16,564 bases of DNA from Oscillibacter sp. (GTDB lineage: Bacteria > Bacillota > Clostridia > Oscillospirales > Oscillospiraceae), in assembly GCA_009773995.1 (NCBI GenBank), contig VSMY01000056.1:1-16564 (forward strand), in the 5' to 3' direction. Shown in pieces: positions 6,276 to 12,776 of the stretch (position 1 is its first letter; every line of letters begins with the position of its first letter). Under the pieces are notes generated by a model, which saw only the letters and a list, made by a program, of their open reading frames with translations, was not told the DNA's origin and searched no databases. The translations under genes were made by a program, and so were the position numbers.

Positions 6276-7022
6276 TCAGAACACGCACAGGGCCGTGAAG
6301 CAGGAGCCCCGTGGCCCCAGGCCCTCCATGAAGTACCCCGCCTCGCTCCGGAAACCCTCCAGCGTCAGGGTATCCCCCAGGACGGCCTCCCGGCTGTAAT
6401 TGATGTGAAACTCCTTGGGGACCAGGGGCTGCAAGTCCTCCGGCAGGGCGTCCCAGACGACGTCTCCGTAGTTCCCGCTGAACAGGTGCCCGTTGCCGTC
6501 CAGATCGGACCAGCGGACGGTCCGGGTTCCCAGGGCCTCCCGCCCCTCCTTGGGGAGGACGATTTTTCTGGTCTCCGGGCAGTCCAGGGGCCGGTCGGAG
6601 GTCATTAAAGGCTTGGCGGTGAAGGCCGAGGGCCGCAGGATCTTCCGGGTTTCCGGGTCCACCAGGATCCAGTCCGTCCGGGCGGAGGCCCGGAGGCGGC
6701 CCCGCCGGTCCTTCATCTCGTAGTTCCGCCCCATGTGGGCGGCCTTGGGCCCCGCCTCCCAGGTGGTGATGTCCAGCACATCCTGGGCCCGGGGGCAGTC
6801 ATGAATTTTAATAGACGCCCGGGAGAGGAGGAAGACCTCCCGGTGGGCCCACAGTACCTCGTGGGTCAGTCCCCTTGCGTCGTAATCGTACCCGGCGAAG
6901 GAGGCCATCTTGCTCAGCAGGGCGGACACCCGGACCCGCTGCTCCCGGTCGCAGTCCCGGAAGACCAGCTCCTCCTGGCGGAAATAGCCGTTTTCATACA
7001 ATTCCTGTTTGAAGCTTTCCAT
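6276..7022 (-). CDS. Acyl-ACP thioesterase (FatA/FatB-like)
   Basis: The enzyme would hydrolyse acyl-acyl carrier protein to free fatty acid in the cytoplasm. The 248-residue length fits bacterial double-hotdog acyl-ACP thioesterases. The first hotdog opens with FRDCDREQRVRVSALLSKM (21-39) and carries WEAGPKAAHMGRNYEM (88-103). The second carries RWSDLDGNGHLFSGNYGD (170-187). D175, N177 and H179 match the catalytic Asp-x-Asn-x-His of plant FatB, and E212 in YSREAVLGDTL matches the expected Glu. The usual His-(V/M)-Asn-Asn after the catalytic His is His-Leu-Phe-Ser here, a possible specificity or clade difference. It begins 24 bases after the YjjB-like gene with GGAGG 14 bases before the ATG, rather far. 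It is probably co-transcribed with the exporter pair. Chain length preference cannot be read. Confidence 0.88.
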   Translation of the reverse strand: MESFKQELYENGYFRQEELVFRDCDREQRVRVSALLSKMASFAGYDYDARGLTHEVLWAHREVFLLSRASIKIHDCPRAQDVLDITTWEAGPKAAHMGRNYEMKDRRGRLRASARTDWILVDPETRKILRPSAFTAKPLMTSDRPLDCPETRKIVLPKEGREALGTRTVRWSDLDGNGHLFSGNYGDVVWDALPEDLQPLVPKEFHINYSREAVLGDTLTLEGFRSEAGYFMEGLGPRGSCFTALCVF

Positions 7023-7046
7023 GGTGAAATTCCCATCCTCCGTTGT

Positions 7047-7496
7047 TCACTTCTTTTTAGACGGCCACAGCCGGGGAAAAACCGTGCGGAACGCCGAGGA
7101 GGCCAGCATGGCCCCCACCGCCAGCGCCGCCGCCATGCCGAAGGTGTGGAGCAGGGTAGAGAGGAATTGGTCCGTCTCCCCCGCCGCGCCGTGGCGCATA
7201 GCGTAGTAGATACCCCCTCCGGGGACCAGGGGCAGCAGGGCCACCAGCACGTAACCCGTCACCGGGCAGCGCCGGACCCGGCTCATGACCTCGGCAAACA
7301 CGCCGATGGCCGCCGCCGCCAGAAAGGCGGCAAAGATGGTCTTTCCCCCCAGCAGGTACACCAGCCAGCCCAGGGCCCCGCCCACCCCGGCGATAAGCTT
7401 TCCCAGGCCGTGGATGTTAAACATCAGCGTGAAGCCCACGCAGGCCCAAAAGGCGCAGACGCAGGGCAGGACGTAGTCCCAAAACATCGTCTCCAT
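7047..7496 (-). CDS. ThrE/YjjB-type exporter subunit (small membrane subunit)
   Basis: This 149-residue protein is almost entirely hydrophobic, with about five membrane segments and a basic C-terminus (PSKKK). It matches the ThrE_2/YjjB family, with PLVPGGGIYYAM (about 90-101) and the AEVMSRVRRCPVTGY loop before it. Known members work with a YjjP-like partner as a threonine/serine exporter (fused ThrE in Corynebacterium) or are implicated in succinate export (E. coli YjjPB). The start at 7496 has a near-perfect AAGGAGGG five bases upstream. That site overlaps the stop of the YjjP-like gene, so the two are very likely co-translated. The substrate cannot be decided from sequence. Confidence 0.9.
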   Translation of the reverse strand: METMFWDYVLPCVCAFWACVGFTLMFNIHGLGKLIAGVGGALGWLVYLLGGKTIFAAFLAAAAIGVFAEVMSRVRRCPVTGYVLVALLPLVPGGGIYYAMRHGAAGETDQFLSTLLHTFGMAAALAVGAMLASSAFRTVFPRLWPSKKK

Positions 7497-7507
7497 GCCG
7501 TCCCTCC

Positions 7508-8269
7508 TTATAAAAGTCCGCCCAGGGCCTGTCCCGCCGCCGCCCCCAGGGCGATGGCGGAGGCCACCAAAATCGCGTCCGCCGTGCGGCTCAGGGCGGA
7601 GAAGGTGTCCCCCGCCATGATTTCCCGCATGGCGTTGGTCAGCGCCACGCCGGGGACCAGGACCATCATCGCGGAGATGGTCACCACGTCCACGCTCTCT
7701 CCCAGCCCCGCCTCCACCAGCGCCAGGGCCAGAAAGGCCGCCACGGCGCTGCACACCGCCGTGCGAAGGAAGCTGTTGGCCCCGATGAACCTCCCGCCGT
7801 ACAGCAGGCACAATCCCACCGCCAGGCCGCAGAGGAAGGCGCAGGCCAGGTCCCGCAGCCCGCCGCCGAACAGCGGGGCGAAGAAGGCGGGGGCCGCGCC
7901 ATAGCCCAGCAGCATCATCCGGGGGGAGTGCCGGGGGATGGCCTCGGGCAGGGCGCCGACGGCGGCCTGGGCCTCGTCCAGGGGCGGAACCTCCGCGCAG
8001 AGGCGGCGGCAGAGGCTGTTGCACCGCTCCAGCAGCTCGATGTCCGTGCCGTGGAGTGGAACCCGGCGCATCCGGGTGACGGGGTGCCCCTCCGGGGTCT
8101 CCACGCTGACGATGAGGCAGTTGGGGATGGCGAAGACCTCCGGGCTCTCCAGGCCGTAGGCGTGGAGGAGCCGCCGGGCGGACTCCTCCACCCGGTAGAT
8201 CTCCGCGCCGCTGTACATCAGCTGATAGCCCAGCTCCGCCGCCATATTCAAGAGCTTTTCATAATCCAT
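7508..8269 (-). CDS. ThrE/YjjP-type exporter subunit (large subunit)
   Basis: This 253-residue protein has a soluble N-terminal part (1 to about 115) with the family motif MYSGAEIYRVEESARRL at 18-34 and the VSVETPEGHPVTRMRR strand region. About five membrane segments follow from about 118 to 250. The conserved stretch MVLVPGVALTNAMREIMAGD at 202-221 is typical of ThrE/YjjP proteins. It pairs with the small YjjB-like subunit directly downstream (11-base gap). The first ATG giving a normal N-terminus is at 8269. The frame stays open upstream, but no other good start is seen, and AAGGAG lies about 14 bases before this ATG, a long spacing. It is the first gene of the unit, with a promoter at 8310-8338. 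Likely an amino acid or dicarboxylate exporter of the inner membrane. Confidence 0.92.
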   Translation of the reverse strand: MDYEKLLNMAAELGYQLMYSGAEIYRVEESARRLLHAYGLESPEVFAIPNCLIVSVETPEGHPVTRMRRVPLHGTDIELLERCNSLCRRLCAEVPPLDEAQAAVGALPEAIPRHSPRMMLLGYGAAPAFFAPLFGGGLRDLACAFLCGLAVGLCLLYGGRFIGANSFLRTAVCSAVAAFLALALVEAGLGESVDVVTISAMMVLVPGVALTNAMREIMAGDTFSALSRTADAILVASAIALGAAAGQALGGLL

Positions 8270-8309
8270 GACCGCCGCAGGTTCTCCTTGTCCGAAAAAC
8301 TTTTCCTCT

Positions 8310-8338
8310 ATCCTACTCCTTTTCCGGCCCGGTGGCAA
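8310..8338 (-). promoter_or_regulatory. Promoter for the exporter-thioesterase unit
   Basis: Read on the minus strand, TTGCCA (8333-8338) and TAGGAT (8310-8315) are separated by 17 bases. The start would fall near 8303, leaving a leader of about 34 bases. It lies back to back with the exoA promoter. Confidence 0.6.
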
Positions 8339-8367
8339 TTGTTTTTTCTCCGGGGATGCGGTACAAT
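8339..8367 (+). promoter_or_regulatory. Promoter for exoA
   Basis: TACAAT (8362-8367) is a good -10. The -35 is TTGTTT (8339-8344) at 17-base spacing, a weak match. The start would fall near 8374. The ribosome binding site AGAGGTG lies at 8397-8403 before the ATG at 8409. Confidence 0.6.
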
Positions 8368-8408
8368 AGAGGGCGCCAAAAATCTTATGAGCCAAAAGAG
8401 GTGCTTTT

Positions 8409-9167
8409 ATGAAACTGGTTTCCTGGAACGTCAACGGCCTCCGGGCCTGCCTGAAAAAGGGCTTTTTGGACTTCTGCGCCTTCGCCGACGCGGACGTGAT
8501 CTGCCTCCAAGAGACGAAGATGCGCCCGGAACAGGCGGAGTTCGACCTCCCCGGCTATACCCGCTTCTGGAACAGCGCGGACAAGGCGGGCTACTCCGGC
8601 ACCGCCGTCTTCACCCGGCGGGAGCCGCTGAACGTCACCTACGACTTCGGTATCGACGAGCACCGCCACGAGGGGCGGATCATCACGGCGGAGTTCGAGG
8701 ACTTCTACCTGGTCTGCTGCTACACCCCCAACTCCAAGGACCAGCTTCTCCGCCTGGACTACCGGATGGCCTGGGAGGACGACCTCCGGGAGTACCTCTG
8801 TGGGCTGGACGCGGTGAAGCCGGTGGTCTACTGCGGGGATCTGAACGTGGCCCACCAGGAGATTGACCTGAAAAATCCCGGTCCCAACCGCCGGAATCCC
8901 GGCTTCACCGACGAGGAGCGGGGAAAGATGACCCAGCTCCTGGACGCCGGCTTCGTGGACACCTTCCGGGCGCTGTACCCGGACAAGACCGGGGCCTACT
9001 CCTGGTGGAGCTACCGGGGCCGGGCCCGGGAGAACAACACGGGGTGGAGAATCGACTACTTCATCGTCTCGGAGCGTCTGCGGAGCCGCATCCGCAGCGC
9101 CGACATCTGGAGCGAGGTTCAGGGCAGCGATCACTGCCCCGTGGTGCTGGAGCTGGCCGAGGAATAA
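8409..9167 (+). CDS. exoA: Exodeoxyribonuclease III (AP endonuclease, ExoA/Xth family)
   Basis: The protein cuts DNA at abasic sites and trims 3' ends during base excision repair. The 252-residue length is standard. All catalytic motifs of the exonuclease-endonuclease-phosphatase fold are visible: WNVNGLRA with N7, LQETK with E35, CCYTPNS with Y105, GDLNVAH with D144 and N146, WRIDYF with D216, and SDHCPV with D241-H242. It is a single-gene unit with its own promoter, transcribed away from the exporter genes and ending at a hairpin shared with htrA. The identification is firm. The name exoA follows Bacillus usage; xth is the E. coli name. Confidence 0.97.
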   Translation: MKLVSWNVNGLRACLKKGFLDFCAFADADVICLQETKMRPEQAEFDLPGYTRFWNSADKAGYSGTAVFTRREPLNVTYDFGIDEHRHEGRIITAEFEDFYLVCCYTPNSKDQLLRLDYRMAWEDDLREYLCGLDAVKPVVYCGDLNVAHQEIDLKNPGPNRRNPGFTDEERGKMTQLLDAGFVDTFRALYPDKTGAYSWWSYRGRARENNTGWRIDYFIVSERLRSRIRSADIWSEVQGSDHCPVVLELAEE

Positions 9168-9171
9168 ACTG

Positions 9172-9200
9172 CAAGGGGAGGGGCTTTGCCCCTCCCCTTG
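9172..9200. terminator. Hairpin between convergent exoA and htrA
   Basis: CAAGGGGAGGGGC (9172-9184) pairs with GCCCCTCCCCTTG (9188-9200) around a TTT loop, a 13-bp stem. It sits 4 bases after the exoA stop and 7 bases after the htrA stop on the other strand. T-runs are weak on both sides, so the efficiency is uncertain, but position and stem strength fit a shared terminator. Confidence 0.75.
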
Positions 9201-9207
9201 TTCACGC

Positions 9208-10530
9208 TCAATCCACCGCCTCGTCCAGCTCCAGGGTGACCTCCAGGGTCTCCCCCTCCCGGAGGAGAGTCAGCGTCAGCCGGTCCCCCACATAGAGGGT
9301 CCGCCGGACCCGGAACAAGTCCTGGTTCGTGTGCATCTCCTCGCCCTGGGCGGCGACGATATAATCTCCCGCCCGGACGCCCGCCGCCTCGGCGGCGGTG
9401 CCGGGGTCCACGGATTTGACGAAAAGGCCCGGCTCCTCCGCCTGTACCCAGACGCCCAGCCGGGGCTCCGGCCGAACCTCGCCCCATTTTAAAAGGTCGT
9501 TGACAATCCGTTCCAGGTAGGCGGAGGGAATGGCGAAGCCCAGGCCCTCCACGCTGTCCCGGTTCCAGTCGGACATGTATTTGGCCACGTTGATGCCCAC
9601 CACCTGGCCCCGCTCGCTGATGAGGGGCCCGCCGGAGTTGCCGGAGTTCAGGGCGGCGTTGGTCTGGAGAAGGGTCATGGTCCGGCCCTCCACCTCGATG
9701 TCCCGGTCGATGGCGGAAATGATGCCGTTGGTCAGGGTGCCCCGGAGCCGCCGGGGCGCGCCGATGGCGTAGACCGTGTCCCCCACCACCAGCTGTTCCG
9801 AGTCTCCGAAGGCGGCGAAGGGCAGCGCGCCCACCGTCATCAGCTCTCCCGGGGGAACCTTCAGCACCGCCAGGTCGCTGTCCTCGTCCCCGGCCACAAA
9901 GCAGACGTCCATGGAATAGCCGCTGTCCAGGGTGACATAGCACTCGCTGCCGCCCCGGACCACGTGATGGTTCGTCAGAATATAGCCGTCCTCGGAAAAG
10001 ATCACGCCGGTGCCCACGGAGACTCCCTCCCCGGAGAGGCATTGCACCGTCACCACCGCCGGATTCAGCCGGCGGTACACCTCCTGGGCCGTCAGCGGTT
10101 CCCCCTGGGTCCGGGACACAGTCAGGCCCGCTCCCTGGTCCACGGGCCAGCTGGGGATGGTGATCTCCGCCCTCGTCTCGTAAACCATGCCTCCAGGCCG
10201 CCGCTCGTCCCGGTCAGTCAGATATTCCACGGCCTTTCCCGCCGCCGTCAAACCCACCAGCACCGCCGCGCAGATCAAAAACTTATAGAGGCCCGCCCGC
10301 CGTCCCCGGAAGACGCCGCGGCCTCTCCGCCGCGTCCGGGAAGCGGCCGGAGCCTTCCGCGCCCCGCTGGGGACGGGGCGGCTGTAAGTCTCCACCACCT
10401 CCCGGGGGTCCGGCTGCCGGTAGGACGCCACGATCTCCCGGGGATCCCGCTCCCCGCCGCCGGGAAGAGGGGCGCGGTAGGTCTCCACGATCTCGCCGGG
10501 CAGGTGCCCGGCCTGTTCACGTTCTCCCAT
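9208..10530 (-). CDS. htrA: Membrane-anchored HtrA/DegP-type serine protease with PDZ domain
   Basis: This 440-residue protease degrades or refolds damaged exported proteins outside the membrane. A cytoplasmic N-terminal tail (1 to about 80) carries three similar short repeats (EIVETYRAP at 13-21, EIVASYRQP at 32-40, EVVETYSRP at 44-52) and then a basic stretch. One membrane segment follows at about 82-98. The trypsin-like domain (about 148-345) has the triad H189 in TNHHVV, D219 in SDLAVLKV and S299 in GNSGGPL. One PDZ domain fills about 356-437. The start lies 6 bases after the kinase stop, and GAGG of the ribosome site overlaps that stop. It is the last gene of a regulator-kinase-htrA operon, an arrangement recalling CssRS and its HtrA targets in Bacillus, so envelope-stress control is likely. 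Confidence 0.96.
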   Translation of the reverse strand: MGEREQAGHLPGEIVETYRAPLPGGGERDPREIVASYRQPDPREVVETYSRPVPSGARKAPAASRTRRRGRGVFRGRRAGLYKFLICAAVLVGLTAAGKAVEYLTDRDERRPGGMVYETRAEITIPSWPVDQGAGLTVSRTQGEPLTAQEVYRRLNPAVVTVQCLSGEGVSVGTGVIFSEDGYILTNHHVVRGGSECYVTLDSGYSMDVCFVAGDEDSDLAVLKVPPGELMTVGALPFAAFGDSEQLVVGDTVYAIGAPRRLRGTLTNGIISAIDRDIEVEGRTMTLLQTNAALNSGNSGGPLISERGQVVGINVAKYMSDWNRDSVEGLGFAIPSAYLERIVNDLLKWGEVRPEPRLGVWVQAEEPGLFVKSVDPGTAAEAAGVRAGDYIVAAQGEEMHTNQDLFRVRRTLYVGDRLTLTLLREGETLEVTLELDEAVD

Positions 10531-10536
10531 GTTCCC

Positions 10537-11991
10537 TCATTTCGTGGTCAGCGAGAAGGAGAAGGTGGTCACGCCGCTTTCGCTGGTGACGTTGATCCGC
10601 TCCTTGTGCTGTTCTAAAATCGTCTTGACGATGTAGAGTCCCAGTCCCACGCCGTCCTTGTCCTCGCTGCGGGACTTGTCGCTCTTGTGAAACCGCTCGA
10701 AGAGCAGGGGCAGCTCCGCCGCCGGGATGGTGTCCCCGCAGTTGCGCACCGTCACATGGGCCCTCCCCTCCCGGAGAGTCAGCCCCAGGTACAGCGTGGA
10801 ACCCTTGTAGGCGAACTTGGCCGCGTTCTCCAGCAGGTTGTAGATGACCTGAGTAATCAAATCGTTGTCCCCCAGGACCAGGATGGGCCCCTCGGGGATG
10901 TCGGCCTCCACGTCCAGCTCCCGGTCCGTGATTTTCTTCTCCATGGAGATCAGCACCCGGCGCATGCTCTCGCAGAGGTCGAAATGGGCCCCGCTCCGCA
11001 GGGGGTCGATGGCCTGGAGCTGGCTCACGTCCAGCATCCGGCGCACCAGGCGGCTGAGGCGGCGGCTCTCCCCGGCGATGATGCGGAGATACTGTTTCTC
11101 GTTCTCCGGGGGAATGGCCCCGTCCAAAATGGCGTCCGTGTACCCGGCGATGGTGGTCATGGGGGTCTTCAGCTCGTGGGAGATGTTGGCGATGAACTCC
11201 CGGCGCTGGCGCTCCGTCTGCTGGAGGGACTCCGCCATGGCGTTGAAGGAGGCCGCCAGCTCTCCCACCTCGTCGTTTCTCCCATAGTCGTTCATGCGGA
11301 TGTCAAAGTCCCCCTCGGCGTAGCGCCGGGTGGCCTCCACCATTTCCCGGATGGGCTTCACCTGCCGCATGGCGGTGACGGAGGAGGCCATAAAGGCAAT
11401 CATCAGCACCACAAAGGCCGTCATGAAAAAGAGGCCGATGAAGCCCTGCCACATGGAGTCCAGGGAGGCCATGGTGGACACCGCCACCACCTCCCCCGCC
11501 CGCTCCAGGGTAACGGGGTTCACGGAGGCCACGCCCACGGAAAAGCGCTTTTGCGGATACACGCCCCCGAAATCGTCCCGCCAGGAGGCGCTTCCCCGTT
11601 CCATGATTTTCGCCGTCCGCTCCGGAGGAACGGTGATGGTCTTCCCGTCCAGGGTCTTGTCCGTGGAGAGGAGGACGTGTCCCTCCGTGTCGCAGATCAT
11701 GAAGTGCACGTCGGAGACGATGGCGGCAAAGCTGGCCAGGCGCTGAAAGTCCAGGTCGTCCTGGAGGTCCTCCATGTCCAGATACCGCCCGTTCTCCAGG
11801 TAGCTCAGGGAGAGCTGGCTCATGACCCGGGCCTTGGAGGCAATCTCCTCCCCCTGCTGGCTCCGGGCGTAGTTGTAGCTCAGGGAGAAGAAGGACGCCC
11901 CCAGCAGGCACAGGGTCAGAAGCACCATGCCCGCCGTGACGAAGAGCTGCCGCCAGTAGAGGCTCTGGGTCCGTTCCCGAATGCGCTTCAT
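10537..11991 (-). CDS. Two-membrane-segment HAMP sensor histidine kinase (CssS-like context)
   Basis: This 484-residue kinase has membrane segments at about 17-39 and 183-205 enclosing an extracellular sensor of about 140 residues. HAMP (about 205-257) and HisKA follow, with H272 in FIANISHELKTPMTTIAGY, then the ATPase domain with N-box N385-N389, F-box LLFERFHKS from 429 and G2 DGVGLGLYIV at 446-455. The G1 box reads RNCGDTIP (416-423), with Asn where most kinases have the first Asp of DxGxG; similar Asn versions occur in heavy-metal-sensor kinases, so activity is plausible. The start overlaps the regulator stop by 4 bases (ATGA). Co-transcription with htrA suggests it senses misfolded protein or envelope damage, in the manner of CssS. 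This is inference from context; the ligand is not readable. Confidence 0.95.
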   Translation of the reverse strand: MKRIRERTQSLYWRQLFVTAGMVLLTLCLLGASFFSLSYNYARSQQGEEIASKARVMSQLSLSYLENGRYLDMEDLQDDLDFQRLASFAAIVSDVHFMICDTEGHVLLSTDKTLDGKTITVPPERTAKIMERGSASWRDDFGGVYPQKRFSVGVASVNPVTLERAGEVVAVSTMASLDSMWQGFIGLFFMTAFVVLMIAFMASSVTAMRQVKPIREMVEATRRYAEGDFDIRMNDYGRNDEVGELAASFNAMAESLQQTERQRREFIANISHELKTPMTTIAGYTDAILDGAIPPENEKQYLRIIAGESRRLSRLVRRMLDVSQLQAIDPLRSGAHFDLCESMRRVLISMEKKITDRELDVEADIPEGPILVLGDNDLITQVIYNLLENAAKFAYKGSTLYLGLTLREGRAHVTVRNCGDTIPAAELPLLFERFHKSDKSRSEDKDGVGLGLYIVKTILEQHKERINVTSESGVTTFSFSLTTK

Positions 11992-12686
11992 GCCTCCGCC
12001 TTCTCCGAGAGCAGCTCGAATTTATAGCCCACGCCCCAGACGGTTTTCAGGGCCCACTTCTCGCTGACGCCCTCCACTTTCTCCCGCAGGCGCTTGATGT
12101 GTACGTCCACCGTCCGGCTGTCCCCGAAGTAGTCGAAGCCCCAGACCTCGTCCAGAAGCTGGTTCCGGGTATAGACCCGGTTGGGGGTGGAGGCCAGGTG
12201 GTACAGGAGCTCCAGCTCCTTGGGCGGGGTGTCGATTTTCTTCCCGTCCACGATGAGCTCGTAGGAGTCCAGGTTGATCACCAGTTTGTCAAAGGTCAGC
12301 TTCTTGCTGGTGTCGTTGGGAATCTCCGTCCGGCGGAGAACGGCGTTGATCCGGGCGATGAGCTCCTTCATCTCGAAAGGCTTGACAATGTAGTCGTCCG
12401 CACCCATCTCCAGGCCCTGGATGCGGTCGAAGACCTCGCTTTTGGCGGTGAGCATGATGATGGGGACCTGGGAGGTCTCCCGAATCTTGGCGCAGACGGC
12501 CCAGCCGTCCATGACGGGCAGCATGATGTCCAGCAGGATCAGATCCGGCGGGGCTTTCTGGAACTCCTCGATGGCCCTCCCGCCGTCCCCGGCGATGCGG
12601 ACGTCGAAGCCCTCCTTCACCAGGTACATATGGATGAGATCGGAGATGTTGCGGTCGTCCTCGACCACCAAAATGTTGCGTCCCAT
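11988..12686 (-). CDS. OmpR/PhoB-family response regulator (CssR-like context)
   Basis: This 232-residue regulator has a receiver domain with acidic residues E9-D10-D11, phospho-acceptor D53 in LLDIMLP, T80 and K102 in VKP. The winged-helix DNA-binding domain (about 128-225) contains SRTVDVHIKRLREKVE and ends KTVWGVGYKFE. GGGAGG six bases before the ATG at 12686 supports the start. It is the first gene of the regulator-kinase-htrA operon and is probably phosphorylated by the kinase it overlaps. A promoter with a good -10 but a poor -35 lies just upstream, which fits self-activation, though no binding repeat is certain. Less GC-rich codon choice in the middle (e.g. the KKLTFDKLVINLDSYELIVDGKK region) reflects its Lys-rich composition and is not clear evidence of transfer. 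Confidence 0.96.
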   Translation of the reverse strand: MGRNILVVEDDRNISDLIHMYLVKEGFDVRIAGDGGRAIEEFQKAPPDLILLDIMLPVMDGWAVCAKIRETSQVPIIMLTAKSEVFDRIQGLEMGADDYIVKPFEMKELIARINAVLRRTEIPNDTSKKLTFDKLVINLDSYELIVDGKKIDTPPKELELLYHLASTPNRVYTRNQLLDEVWGFDYFGDSRTVDVHIKRLREKVEGVSEKWALKTVWGVGYKFELLSEKAEA

Positions 12687-12722
12687 GGCGGACCTCCCAG
12701 TTTCCCAAATCTTTCTTTGTTT

Positions 12723-12751
12723 ATTATACCCTGTCCGATGCGGGGTTGTTG
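12723..12751 (-). promoter_or_regulatory. Promoter for the regulator-kinase-htrA operon
   Basis: Read on the minus strand, TATAAT (12723-12728) is a perfect -10. At 17 bases the -35 position reads CAACAA (12746-12751), a poor match; TTCAAC is available only at 19 bases. A strong -10 with a weak -35 is common for activator-dependent promoters. The leader to the ATG at 12686 is about 30 bases. Confidence 0.65.
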
Positions 12752-12776
12752 AATTTTCTGTAAAGATTCCCGGCGC

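Noticed and set aside
4273..6399. A 708-codon open frame on the plus strand, mostly antisense to the SLH gene
   Set aside because: It overlaps the 3' part of trmD and the whole SLH gene, has low-complexity Gly/His/Val-rich composition, no family motifs and no ribosome site. It is a product of high GC at third positions of the minus-strand gene.
10375..10500. Repeats in the htrA 5' region as a CRISPR-like or mobile repeat
   Set aside because: The units are in frame, differ at the DNA level and encode a repeated peptide. Spacing is irregular and no cas gene is present.
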